Source: Balneola sp. (GTDB lineage: Bacteria > Bacteroidota > Rhodothermia > Balneolales > Balneolaceae). Taken from it: a DNA stretch of 64,000 nucleotides. Positions 45,862 through 54,760 of the stretch are shown piece after piece. The position numbers and the translations under genes are program-made. The stretch is taken from the NCBI GenBank assembly GCA_002696035.1, contig NZQV01000010.1, forward strand, positions 744,001 through 808,000. The letters are read 5' to 3'. The notes below the pieces were generated by a model. That model made no database searches. It was not told the DNA's origin and saw only the letters and a program-made list of their open reading frames with translations. Numbering within the stretch: the first letter of the stretch is position 1; each line of letters starts with the position of its first letter.

Positions 45862-46158
45862 TTAAAATTCCGGTGATTTTATTTGGTTATCAATTATCAG
45901 ATGGATTTTCACTTCTTGTTCAATAATTTCATAATAAATAGATACTTCCTTTATAACTACTGCACGGCGAATGTCTTCCTCTTTATCATATATTGGAAAT
46001 AGATGTGGGTTCTCTGCAATCAAGCCAAATAAATCGCGAACTCTCTCTGCAAAATGATCTCGAACCTTTTGCCCAAATTCTTCCAATAGATACTCTTTCA
46101 TATCCAGATACTCCCGCTGAGCCTCTTCGGATATATTAAGTTTGAAATTCATCTTCAA
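45862..46158 (-). CDS. RelE/ParE-family toxin
   Basis: The 98-residue protein has the ParE/RelE layout of two N-terminal helices (ISEEAQREYLDMKEYLLEEFGQ) and a curved beta-sheet with IAENPHLFPIYDKEEDIRRAVV and VSIYYEIIEQEVKIHLIIDN. ParE toxins poison gyrase and RelE toxins cleave ribosome-bound mRNA. The subfamily with an IYYEI strand is closer to ParE. The ATG overlaps the stop of the upstream gene by 4 bases, the usual antitoxin-toxin coupling. Confidence 0.85.
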   Translation of the reverse strand: MKMNFKLNISEEAQREYLDMKEYLLEEFGQKVRDHFAERVRDLFGLIAENPHLFPIYDKEEDIRRAVVIKEVSIYYEIIEQEVKIHLIIDNQIKSPEF

Positions 46159-46643
46159 CTGTGCGAATCCAGGAATTCAAAAGCATCCATAAAGCGACCT
46201 TCTTCAAATTCTTTTCTACTTCTTTGTATCGCCTTTAGTTCTTCTTCTGAAAGCTTACTATTGGAATGCGCTGCATGGTGGCTTTCCAAAAACATATCCA
46301 GTAAAATCAAGTGTTCCCGGCTTATATATTCGAGCATACCGATACACTCATCCCGATCTTTTTTCTCTCTTTTATTCTGATATTCCTCTCCACGTTCAAA
46401 AACGATATCATATTTCTCTTCGAACTCTGCTTTCATCTCTTCCCAACTTAACGTTTCAACCTCTCCCTTTTCCACTTCTTCAATTCTTTTTTGAAGCTCT
46501 TTTATTTGTTCTTTAGTGAGCGGTGGTGGTGTCCATGGCCCTTCAGTCCAGTTATAAATAAACATGGAAATAAGGGACAGTAATTCTCCTTCACTTTTTA
46601 AAATTTTCTCTTTTAGATGTGCTTTAAGTCTCGAAGTTTCCAT
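46155..46643 (-). CDS. Oversized putative antitoxin
   Basis: The 162-residue protein is coupled to the RelE/ParE-like toxin by a 4-base overlap. Residues about 40-75 (LTKEQIKELQKRIEEVEKGE, then SWEEMKAEF) resemble the addiction-module antitoxin family, which is normally about 70 residues. Residues about 130-160 (LSEEELKAIQRSRKEFEEGR, then DAFEFL) look like a second similar module. The N-terminal 35 residues are helical and unassigned. A tandem antitoxin or an antitoxin fused to a regulatory helical part are both possible. Confidence 0.7.
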   Translation of the reverse strand: METSRLKAHLKEKILKSEGELLSLISMFIYNWTEGPWTPPPLTKEQIKELQKRIEEVEKGEVETLSWEEMKAEFEEKYDIVFERGEEYQNKREKKDRDECIGMLEYISREHLILLDMFLESHHAAHSNSKLSEEELKAIQRSRKEFEEGRFMDAFEFLDSHS

Positions 46644-46736
46644 GTGGGAATATGAGTTATTGGAATATTTGATGCAACAAAATGTAGAATACTATGTCTC
46701 ATCAATGGTCGGACAAGCTGTCCAACCTACGTTGTT

Positions 46737-47729
46737 TTATCCGTGAGCTGATTCCCAAGCTTCGATAATCCGATCCATCGTTTTATTCGTCTCCGAGTTA
46801 ACATCCATGCGCTTTGGATCAGCTTCAAACCAATCCAGCGTTCTTCGTATCCCTTCTCTGAACGGAATTTCAGCCTGAAATCCGGGCACCAGTTTCTTGA
46901 TCTTCGAATTGTCGAATACAGCGCAGTGGGCTTTATCTCCCAACAAGCCCGGTTTTTCTTCCGGTGCGATCTTTCCAATAAACTCTGAGGAAATATGAAC
47001 TGCATTCAACTCCGCTCCCGCTGCATCGGCAACAGTTTGATAGATATGATTCCAGGTTATGGCTTCATCTGAAGTGATGGTGATTGCTTCTCCCATTGCG
47101 CCTGGATGTCCCATCAGCCCAACAAACGCTTTGGCAAAATCTTCGGAATGAGTGAGTGTCCATAGAGATGTTCCATCGCCATGAATGATCACTTTCTTGC
47201 CCTTTTTCATCCGGTCGATGATGGTGTATTCGTCCCAGCCACCGAGTGCCACAGGAATTCGTTTGTCATAAGTATGCGAAGGGCGAACGATCGTCACCGG
47301 AAACCCCTGCTGGCGATAAGCATCCATCAGTTCATTTTCACAATCAATTTTATCGCGGGAATATTGCCAATAGGGATTGTGTAGCGGCGTGGATTCGGTG
47401 ATCATAAACGAATTCCCCGGCTTTTGATATGCCGAAGCCGAGCTGATAAAAATGTACTGCTTCGTCTTCTGCGCAAAAAGCTCAATATCGTTTTGGACAT
47501 GTTGCGGGGTGAAGGCGATCCAGTTTACGACTACATCCCAGGAATGATCTTTCAGGGCTTTTTTTGTTTGTTCAACATCATAAATATCGCCCTGTATGGT
47601 GGTGACTCCGGGGATTTCTACGTCTATTTTTCCGCGGTTCAGTAAATACAGATCGATACCTTGTGCAATCGCTAAATTACTTACAGATGTACTGATATTT
47701 CCGGTTCCGCCGATGAAAAGTACTTTCAT
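46737..47729 (-). CDS. NAD-dependent epimerase/dehydratase (extended SDR)
   Basis: The 330-residue protein has the Rossmann start MKVLFIGGTGNISTSVSNLA, NADP/NAD-binding GGTGNIS at about 7-13. The active site appears as SSASAY plus the TyrxxxLys-like QYSRDKIDCE. It matches extended SDRs acting on nucleotide sugars or related metabolites, though the substrate is unknown. Genes of this type are sometimes called isoflavone-reductase or plastid-RNA-binding-like. It lies 93 bases upstream of the antitoxin gene. Confidence 0.85.
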   Translation of the reverse strand: MKVLFIGGTGNISTSVSNLAIAQGIDLYLLNRGKIDVEIPGVTTIQGDIYDVEQTKKALKDHSWDVVVNWIAFTPQHVQNDIELFAQKTKQYIFISSASAYQKPGNSFMITESTPLHNPYWQYSRDKIDCENELMDAYRQQGFPVTIVRPSHTYDKRIPVALGGWDEYTIIDRMKKGKKVIIHGDGTSLWTLTHSEDFAKAFVGLMGHPGAMGEAITITSDEAITWNHIYQTVADAAGAELNAVHISSEFIGKIAPEEKPGLLGDKAHCAVFDNSKIKKLVPGFQAEIPFREGIRRTLDWFEADPKRMDVNSETNKTMDRIIEAWESAHG

Positions 47730-47738
47730 AAATGAGTA

Positions 47739-47757
47739 GTTAGGTTCAAGGTTTTAG
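47739..47757. repeat. Second copy of a dispersed 19-base repeat
   Basis: GTTAGGTTCAAGGTTTTAG is the exact inverse of 23411..23429. It lies just upstream of the SDR gene. The rest of the 47730..48023 gap (294 bases) contains a GACAAGTGTC-type short hairpin and nothing else I can name. Confidence 0.6.
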
Positions 47758-48023
47758 GTGCAAGGGACAAGTGTCTCACTTGAAGTCCTTGGATTCTGTG
47801 ATTGTTGGTCGTGGAAAGAATGGTACGAAAAGCTGGTGTTTATCTCATTGATTCTTTAGCCTCGTTAAAAACCTCCATCTTCCAGTCTCTATGATATGGC
47901 AATTCTGTATTCTGTTTGGTCTCTTTACAAGGTCGAATTTTTCAGTGGGTCCGGTAAATCCCGGCAGACATTCCCAACGAGTCCCAGGGAACGAGTTCAA
48001 TTAAGTATCCAATCAACCCTTTA

Positions 48024-49613
48024 CTACCCAACAATCGTAGAAACCAACTCATCCGAAGTCTCCGGATAATCAGTGGTGTAATGTAATCCCCGGCTTTCTT
48101 TTCGTTGCAGTGCCGATCGTACGATCAAGTATCCCACGCATATCAGATTTCGAAGCTCACATAAAGGCACGTTTACTTTGGTTCGGTGATAAAAATCTTC
48201 CACTTCTTCATTCAGCAATTCAACACGGCGCATGGCTCGTTCCAGTCGTAAATTACTGCGTACAATACCTACATAATTCCACATCACCTGTCGCAGTTCC
48301 TGCAGGTTATGAGATACTAAAACCCACTCTTCGGTATTTACCGTACCACTTTCATCCCATTCCGGAATGTCTTCTCTATAATTTAGCTCTTCAAGTTTTT
48401 CGACAGAATGAAGGTACGCCTGATCCGCGAACACCAGTGATTCCAGTAAACTATTGGAAGCCAATCTATTGGCACCATGCAATCCTGTACTCGCTACTTC
48501 TCCGCAAGCGTATAAATTTTTGATGGAAGTCCGCCCATGCAGATCCGTTTTCACTCCCCCGCAGGTATAATGTGTGGCGGGAACCACCGGAATCTGATCT
48601 TTGGTGATATCGATCCCATATTTCAAACAGGTTTCATAAATAGTGGGAAATTCCTCTTTGATCTCACCTGCATCCAAATGAGTGACATCAAGGTAAACGT
48701 GGTCTTCGCCTCTTTTCTTCAGCTGATCGTCGATAGCGCGGGCTACGATATCCCGGGGTGCGAGTTCTTTGCGTTCATCATAATCTTTCATGAAGGCTTC
48801 TCCGGCACTGTTTCTCAAAATGCCTCCAAATCCGCGAACCGCTTCTGAGATCAAAAATGAACCGGCTTCGGGAATAGCCAGACTGGTGGGATGAAATTGA
48901 ACGAATTCCATATTCTCGATCTTGGCTTTCGCCCGGTATGCCATTGCAATTCCATCACCGGTAGCCACAGATGGATTAGTAGTGTGCTGATAGACCATGC
49001 CTGCTCCACCGGCCGACAGAACTGTGACTTTGGCTAACATCCTGAACACCTGATTGGCAGACTCATTCAGTACATAAGCCCCAAAACATTGAATATCATC
49101 CACAGAACTTACATCCATTCCAAGATGATGCTCAGTTAGAAATTCCATTGCAAAATGATGCTCAAAAATCTCAATATTGGGATGATTTCTCACCTTCTCC
49201 ACCATCACAGAGATGATCTCATAACCGGTAGCATCGGCGGCATGAATGATGCGGTTTTCTGAATGGCCGCCTTCCCGTCCAAGATCCAGCTCTCCATTTT
49301 TTTTTGTGAATTGAACGCCGTAGTCGATGAGTTCCTGTATCAGTCTTGGGCCTTCTTTAACCACAAGGTCTACAGCATCTCGATCACATAATCCGGCTCC
49401 GGCTTCCAGCGTATCATCTATGTGCTTTTGGAAAGAATCGTGCTTGGTGAATACGCCAGCAATACCGCCCTGTGCATAGGCCGTATTGGCTTCCATCATC
49501 TCTTTTTTGGTGACGATGGCTACGCTTCCGTGTTCGGCCGCCTTCAGCGCAAATGTCAAACCTGCGATGCCGCTGCCGATCACCAGAAAATCGTAACTAT
49601 GCTTCTTCAACAT
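48024..49613 (-). CDS. nadB: L-aspartate oxidase
   Basis: With the ATG at 49613 the protein is 529 residues. The FAD-binding start is DFLVIGSGIAGLTFALKAAE (about 8-27). Then come NTAYAQGGIAGVF, VQFHPTSLAIPEAG and TCGGVKTDLHGRTSIKNLYA, all of NadB/fumarate-reductase flavoproteins. It makes iminoaspartate for quinolinate and NAD synthesis. An in-frame ATG at 49643 would overlap prfB by 47 bases and adds an unrelated leader, so I use the downstream start, which overlaps prfB by 17. No nadA or nadC is nearby. Confidence 0.95.
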   Translation of the reverse strand: MLKKHSYDFLVIGSGIAGLTFALKAAEHGSVAIVTKKEMMEANTAYAQGGIAGVFTKHDSFQKHIDDTLEAGAGLCDRDAVDLVVKEGPRLIQELIDYGVQFTKKNGELDLGREGGHSENRIIHAADATGYEIISVMVEKVRNHPNIEIFEHHFAMEFLTEHHLGMDVSSVDDIQCFGAYVLNESANQVFRMLAKVTVLSAGGAGMVYQHTTNPSVATGDGIAMAYRAKAKIENMEFVQFHPTSLAIPEAGSFLISEAVRGFGGILRNSAGEAFMKDYDERKELAPRDIVARAIDDQLKKRGEDHVYLDVTHLDAGEIKEEFPTIYETCLKYGIDITKDQIPVVPATHYTCGGVKTDLHGRTSIKNLYACGEVASTGLHGANRLASNSLLESLVFADQAYLHSVEKLEELNYREDIPEWDESGTVNTEEWVLVSHNLQELRQVMWNYVGIVRSNLRLERAMRRVELLNEEVEDFYHRTKVNVPLCELRNLICVGYLIVRSALQRKESRGLHYTTDYPETSDELVSTIVG

Positions 49614-50710
49614 CCTGTAAAAGATAAGCTTTGATGAATTCATCGAGATCGCCGTCCATCACTCCGCCAACGTCACTGGTTTCGTAGTTAGTGCGATGAT
49701 CTTTTACGCGCTGATCGTCAAAAACATAGCTTCGAATTTGAGATCCCCACTCGTTTTTACTCTTGGAGCCTTCCAGTTTGGCTTTCTCAGCTTCGCGTAT
49801 TTCCTTTTCAAGCTCGTAAATACGCGACTTCAACAACACCATCGCCTTTTCACGATTCTGAAGCTGGGAGCGCTCCTGTTGACATTCAGCCACCACACGC
49901 TCTGTGCTTCCATCGGAAAGTTCACCTTCCCAGATCAAGCGAACACCAGTTTCTACTTTATTTACATTCTGTCCACCGGCCCCACTGGAGTGAAAACGCT
50001 GCAACTCCACCTCACTTTCGTTGATATCCACTTCGATAGTATCATCAATAAGCGGAGCCACAAATACGGAACAGAACGAGGTGTGCCGACGGGCGTTGCT
50101 GTCAAAAGGCGAAACTCGGACGAGTCGATGAACTCCACTTTCGGCCTTTAAAAAACCGTAGGCGTTATCACCCGAAACTTCGATGGTTGCACTTTTTAGT
50201 CCGGCTACATCCCCGTCCTGATAGTCCACCACAGAAACTTTAAATCCAGATTTTTCAGCCCAGCGCGTATACATTCGGTACAGCATCTCAGCCCAATCCT
50301 GACTTTCGGTTCCACCCGCTCCCGGGTTGAAGTTCACGATAGCATCCCGATGATCGTCTTCTCCACTGAGCATATTTCGGAGCTCCATTTCATCCAGGGC
50401 TTTTTCGAGCTTTTTATACTCGGCCTGAAGATCATCTTCCACGTCCTCACCCATTTCCTGGAATTCCAGGTACACGTTGATGCTTTCTCGGAGCGAGTCC
50501 AGATTATCCCAACCTTCCACCAGACTTTTCTCCTTGTCCAGCTCTTTCATAATGGATTGAGCTTTGTCGGGATCATTCCAAAAGTTGGGATCCTGTGTTT
50601 GTTCGGTAAGTTCTATGATTCGGACTTTGCGTTTTTCGTAGTCAAAGATACCCCCTGAGCGCGTCAATTCGCTCATAGAGTTCGTTAAGGCGATCTGTAT
50701 TTATTGCCAT
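49597..50710 (-). CDS. prfB: Peptide chain release factor 2, with programmed +1 frameshift
   Basis: Translation starts at ATG 50710 and gives 22 codons to CTT (50647..50645), followed by TGA. A +1 shift there continues as GAC TAC GAA, and the whole protein is about 370 residues. The body has the SPF peptide anticodon in RVSPFDSNARRH and the catalytic GGQ in SSGAGGQNVNKVE. RF2 reads UAA and UGA, and the UGA in its own leader makes its level self-limiting. An AUG inside the second frame (50676) is not the start. It precedes nadB, which overlaps its end. Confidence 0.96.
50641..50656 (-). promoter_or_regulatory. prfB recoding site
   Basis: On the minus strand AGGGGG, TAT, CTT, TGA and C occur in order. 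This is the classical layout of the prfB frameshift: a Shine-Dalgarno-like stimulator three bases before the slippery CTT, then TGA with a following C. Confidence 0.95.
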
Positions 50711-50731
50711 GTAAGTCTGTAGATTCTGAAT

Positions 50732-50995
50732 TTATTTACGGGTTAGCAGCGCGCCTACAACCAGTCCGGCAACAAAAGCCAAACCTAAACCCTGTTCGGG
50801 ATGTGCGCGCACATAACGCCGTGCATTTCTATATTCGTGTCGGAATTCCCGCTCTAGTCCATCTCGCTCATATCTGAGACGGTCGAGAAGTGCATCGTAG
50901 GTGTCTTCTGCTTTTTCCTGAAGAACTTCGGACGTATCGTAGATCGTTTCTTCGATATCTTTTTTCTTGTTTGAAGATTTTTTTGAAGTAGCCAT
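50732..50995 (-). CDS. YqjD/ElaB-like membrane-anchored protein
   Basis: The 87-residue protein has a basic N-terminus (MATSKKSSNKKK), an amphipathic helical middle and one C-terminal membrane segment (GLGLAFVAGLVVGALLTRK). A PEQGLG turn lies just before it, as in YqjD/ElaB/DUF883 proteins. In E. coli relatives such proteins anchor to the inner membrane and bind ribosomes in stationary phase. That function is a family-level expectation here. It precedes prfB by about 20 bases. Confidence 0.78.
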   Translation of the reverse strand: MATSKKSSNKKKDIEETIYDTSEVLQEKAEDTYDALLDRLRYERDGLEREFRHEYRNARRYVRAHPEQGLGLAFVAGLVVGALLTRK

Positions 50996-51211
50996 AATGC
51001 CTCCGGTTTAGATTTACCTGAAAATACAAATTCGTGTGTTAAGTATTAACAAAATACATCACTTTAACATTGAGTTATCCCGGATATGTTCCGCAAGTTT
51101 TAATCTCTTCGAAATTATACCCACTTATCGATTTTAAAGGATATGACTCGGAACGCTCATGATCTATAGTTTGATTGTTTATACAACTATTCAATCATAA
51201 AACTATTTATC

Positions 51212-52135
51212 ATGAGATTACATAAAACTATGCCAAAACTAACTTATTTAAGCATATTCTTGCTAATTGTAGCCATCTCATTTTCGTCCTGTTCGGATGA
51301 TGATGGCGTTAATTCTGATCCGGCTTTAAATATTTTCGAAACTGCCGAAGCAACAACTGAATTTCGCACACTGGCTCAGGCTCTTGAAGATACTGAGTTG
51401 GATGATGTGCTTAGGACACAGGAAAACCTGACCGTATTTGCTCCCACCAATCAAGCCTTTGAAGCACTCCCAAATGGGTACCTGGAAGGACTTAATGATA
51501 ATCAGCTTTCTCAGATCCTTCAGTATCACGTGATATCAGGGCAAATTGCTTCATCAGATCTAACTGCTGAGCAAGCCGTTGAATCCCTGTTGGATGACGC
51601 AATCTACGTAACGCTAGAAGATGGTGAAGTTACTGTAAACAATGCAGCCTCTGTTATTAATGCGGATATAGAAGCTACCAATGGTATTATTCATGCTATT
51701 GATGGCGTGTTACTCCCTAACAGTTTCCAAAATGTTGTAGAGCTTGCCAGCAAGAATTACAATCTTTCCACACTTGTTTCTCTCGTCGCTGACGCTGATT
51801 TGGTTTCTACCCTCGAAGGGGACGGACCATTTACGGTATTCGCTCCTACAAATGAAGCATTTGAAGAGGTTTCCGGTACACTTGCCGCGCTCTCAGCTGA
51901 ACAGGTACGTGAAGTACTCACTTATCACGTAGTTCCAGCCGAGGCACTATCAAGCTCCCTTGAAGACGGGGCGACCGTAACAACCGTACAAGGAGAAGAT
52001 ATTTCAGTATCCGTAGGTGGAGGCGTCACGCTCAATAACAATGCCAATGTTACTACTGCAGATATTCAGGGTATGAATGGTGTTGTGCATGTAATTGACG
52101 CTGTTTTATTGCCGCCAAGCTATTCTCAAAACTAA
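51212..52135 (+). CDS. Lipoprotein with two fasciclin (FAS1) domains
   Basis: The 307-residue protein has a lipoprotein signal (LTYLSIFLLIVAISFSSC, Cys about 27) and two FAS1 domains (about 40-165 and 175-305). Each has the H1-like LTVFAPTNQAFEALP or FTVFAPTNEAFEEVS and the H2-like ILQYHVI or VLTYHVV motif. FAS1 domains mediate cell-surface adhesion, and two-domain lipoproteins are common in Bacteroidota. It is monocistronic with a strong terminator after it. Confidence 0.93.
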   Translation: MRLHKTMPKLTYLSIFLLIVAISFSSCSDDDGVNSDPALNIFETAEATTEFRTLAQALEDTELDDVLRTQENLTVFAPTNQAFEALPNGYLEGLNDNQLSQILQYHVISGQIASSDLTAEQAVESLLDDAIYVTLEDGEVTVNNAASVINADIEATNGIIHAIDGVLLPNSFQNVVELASKNYNLSTLVSLVADADLVSTLEGDGPFTVFAPTNEAFEEVSGTLAALSAEQVREVLTYHVVPAEALSSSLEDGATVTTVQGEDISVSVGGGVTLNNNANVTTADIQGMNGVVHVIDAVLLPPSYSQN

Positions 52136-52175
52136 GAAGAGCTATCTAACCAAGGAATCTATCTTATTCCTGGTA

Positions 52176-52215
52176 AAGAAAAAGCCCGTCATTCTAAAGA
52201 GTGACGGGCTTTTTT
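52176..52215. terminator. Bidirectional intrinsic terminator
   Basis: AGCCCGTCA (52183..52191) and TGACGGGCT (52202..52210) form a perfect 9-bp stem with a 10-base loop. A T-run follows on the plus strand (52211..52215), and an A-run precedes it (52176..52183). It ends both the FAS1 gene and the converging M42 peptidase gene. Confidence 0.92.
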
Positions 52216-52242
52216 CATGCTCTAAACAGGTTCAATGCTTAT

Positions 52243-53325
52243 CTATTCTTCGAATACGCCGAAGGTCTGATCCGGTCGCATTGCCATTACGGTTTCCACC
52301 ATCATGTCGATCAGATCATTTACATCTTTCAGCGATACCACTTCCACCGGCGAGTGCATGTAGCGAAGCGGTGTAGAAAGCAGCGCACTTGGAATTCCGG
52401 TTTGTTGATAGAAAATGCTGTCCGTGTCGGTTCCTGTTCGAACGCTGGTGGCTTCGTGCTGAATCTCTATCTTGTTCTTCTCACATACCTCTTCAATAAA
52501 TTCCACTACTTTGGGGTGATTGGCTCCGCCATGCTGCACGGTTGGACCTTTGCCTAATTCTACCGTTCCGTGTTCTTTTTGATCGATGCCCGGGGTGTCG
52601 GTGGCATGGGTTACGTCGGTGACCAAAGCAACATCCGGCATGAACCGATAGGCCATCATGCGAGCTCCAAATCCGCCTACTTCTTCCTGCACAGAGTTAA
52701 GGGCGATCACATTTACTTTCAGATCTTTTTTACGCTCGCTGATCTTACGCATGGCTTCTGCGATCACATACCCGCCAATTCGGTTGTCAATGGCACGTGC
52801 AGATAACAGATCATCATTCAGGAATTCCGTATCGGTTGCATAGGTGATCGGATCGCCAACCTTAACCAGTTCCAGCGCTTCTTCTTTAGAGGACACTCCG
52901 ATATCTACATAAATATCTTTCCAGGCCGGCTCTTTTCCGCCTCCGTTTTTCTTGTCTTGAAGATGGATAGCCGTATTTCCAGTCACCCCAACTACCCGTC
53001 CTCTTTTGTTGTGAATGAATACTTTTTTGGCGCGGGCAATGGTAGAATCACTTCCCCCCAACTTATTGATATACACAAATCCCTGTTCGGTGATGTGCTG
53101 TACCACCATCCCGATCTCATCGCAGTGGGCTTCCAACATTACCGTGGCCACATCACCGCTCATGTTGATCTTGGCCGCGGCCGAGCCGTACGCATCACTA
53201 ACCACTTCATCAGCAAACTGATCTACATACTTTTTCCAGACTTTAACGCCCTCTTTTTCATATCCGGTGGGACTTGGAGTGATGAGTAGTTCTTCTAAAA
53301 AATCGCGCTCGTTTTGCTTGGCCAT
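52243..53325 (-). CDS. M42-family aminopeptidase
   Basis: The 360-residue protein has the M42 dinuclear metal site in order: EAHCDEIG (about 65-72), SARAIDNRIGG (about 180-190), the catalytic and ligand glutamates in NSVQEEVGG (about 210-218), DVTHATDTP and the last histidine in RYMHSPVE. Glutamyl aminopeptidase and endoglucanase-like (CelM) names are used for this family. It digests peptides in the cytoplasm as a large tetrahedral complex. It is monocistronic. Confidence 0.93.
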   Translation of the reverse strand: MAKQNERDFLEELLITPSPTGYEKEGVKVWKKYVDQFADEVVSDAYGSAAAKINMSGDVATVMLEAHCDEIGMVVQHITEQGFVYINKLGGSDSTIARAKKVFIHNKRGRVVGVTGNTAIHLQDKKNGGGKEPAWKDIYVDIGVSSKEEALELVKVGDPITYATDTEFLNDDLLSARAIDNRIGGYVIAEAMRKISERKKDLKVNVIALNSVQEEVGGFGARMMAYRFMPDVALVTDVTHATDTPGIDQKEHGTVELGKGPTVQHGGANHPKVVEFIEEVCEKNKIEIQHEATSVRTGTDTDSIFYQQTGIPSALLSTPLRYMHSPVEVVSLKDVNDLIDMMVETVMAMRPDQTFGVFEE

Positions 53326-53439
53326 TAGTGTTTAATTTGGTTTGAATTTGATCGGTTGGAATATATGAAAAAAGGTCTGCCCTTTGCGAAAAGAAGAAGG
53401 CTTTTACGGATCAATTCTATTCATCCCAATTTACTTGGG

Positions 53440-54753
53440 TTATTCTCTCTTGCCGATAGTTATATAAGCTTGTCGGCCATCGTATCCAACAGCGGCTGCA
53501 AAATCATTTTTTAGATCTATATCATACAGGTTCCCGTCAATTCCCTGGTAAAAAGATCTCCATTCCGCTCCATTGAAATGCAATAACTCCCCAAAAGCAC
53601 CGGCTGTTACTATATTATTTAGACTAGCACCGTCTATAGTTTGCAGGTAATAATTAGTAATGCCTTCATGAAACGGCTGCCAGGCTCTGGAGGAAAACAT
53701 ATCCGGCTTGCGGTACATACCGCTGCCGACAATATATGTCACCCCGGATTCGTCAAACCAAATACCGCTTATTGGATAAGGAATTCCCTCCACCGCCAGC
53801 GATTGTACTTTACCTGATGAACCTATGTTATAAATAGCTTTGTCAAGACTGTCAAAAATCTTAGACGCCACCGCCACCACTCCCTGCTTCCCGTTCCCGT
53901 GGATATCATAAAAATTCAGCTCCGTTCCCGTTTCGATCTTTTTCCAATCTTGGCCGTTGTAATGGGCCATTGAACCCAAGGCACCACCAAAAAACATATT
54001 CTCACTACTTTTACCCCAAATGCTTTCTATGCCACCACCTGTATCATCCAAAATATTCATATCAAAAAGGTGATACTGAGTCCAATTGGTTCCATCACCA
54101 TGGATAGGAACCCCTGAAGACAACCAGATATCAGAAGAAGAAAATGTAAATATTTCATTGAGTTTGGGAGTGATTAATCTGTCTCTGAATTGAACGGATA
54201 TTCTTTTTAGCTCCCAATTCTCCCCATCCCAATGCGCCGCATTATAAATGTCGGAATCGGCCTGCCCTGTCGAGTCATTCATATAAATTTCGCCTACGGC
54301 CCAAATGTTATTTTCATCAATAATGGAGACGCCATAGAGTACACTGGAGGAATGCTCGCCAAAGGAAAAGGTTTGCCAGGTGAAGTTGCTGGAAGTGGTG
54401 TCTAAAGTAGTGGCTTGTCGCCGGGCGGTTAGTGCCTGTGAGCCAATAACCTGTTGGTTGGTCAGGCTCCAGGTGTAAGTGGTGGCGGGTTGGAGGCCGG
54501 CCTCGTAAATTACTGTATCGGGCTGGTTTAACCTAAAGCTGTAACGTTCTTCTCCTTCACGGGAGATAGCAATCTGATCGCCGGGGTTGCCGGATATTTC
54601 TAACGCTACCTCTACCGCCGAGATGGGTTTCACTTTAAAAAACCCACCAGCCTCATCACTCCCTAAAATTCCGCAGGCAGTCACACTGGTTAGCAAGAAG
54701 ATATAAAAATATACTGTTAGTCTATTATGATCCGACATTCTAAGGTTCTTCAA
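53440..54753 (-). CDS. Putative secreted propeller lipoprotein
   Basis: The 437-residue protein has a lipoprotein signal; from the Met at residue 6 it reads SDHNR and then LTVYFYIFLLTSVTAC. A fibronectin-III-like domain (about 40-105) is followed by tandem repeats such as DENNIWAVGEIYMND, SSDIWLSSGVPIHGDG and SSENMFFGGALGSMAHYNGQ. These W/Y-rich strands match glucosyl-transferase-type beta-propellers of unknown role. It begins 7 bases after the SMP-30 gene, so the two are co-transcribed. Confidence 0.75.
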   Translation of the reverse strand: MKNLRMSDHNRLTVYFYIFLLTSVTACGILGSDEAGGFFKVKPISAVEVALEISGNPGDQIAISREGEERYSFRLNQPDTVIYEAGLQPATTYTWSLTNQQVIGSQALTARRQATTLDTTSSNFTWQTFSFGEHSSSVLYGVSIIDENNIWAVGEIYMNDSTGQADSDIYNAAHWDGENWELKRISVQFRDRLITPKLNEIFTFSSSDIWLSSGVPIHGDGTNWTQYHLFDMNILDDTGGGIESIWGKSSENMFFGGALGSMAHYNGQDWKKIETGTELNFYDIHGNGKQGVVAVASKIFDSLDKAIYNIGSSGKVQSLAVEGIPYPISGIWFDESGVTYIVGSGMYRKPDMFSSRAWQPFHEGITNYYLQTIDGASLNNIVTAGAFGELLHFNGAEWRSFYQGIDGNLYDIDLKNDFAAAVGYDGRQAYITIGKRE

Positions 54754-54760
54754 ATATTCA

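Noticed and set aside
49614-49643. Upstream ATG of nadB
   Set aside because: It would overlap prfB by 47 bases, and the leader has no similarity to NadB. The ATG at 49613 starts just before the FAD-binding strand.
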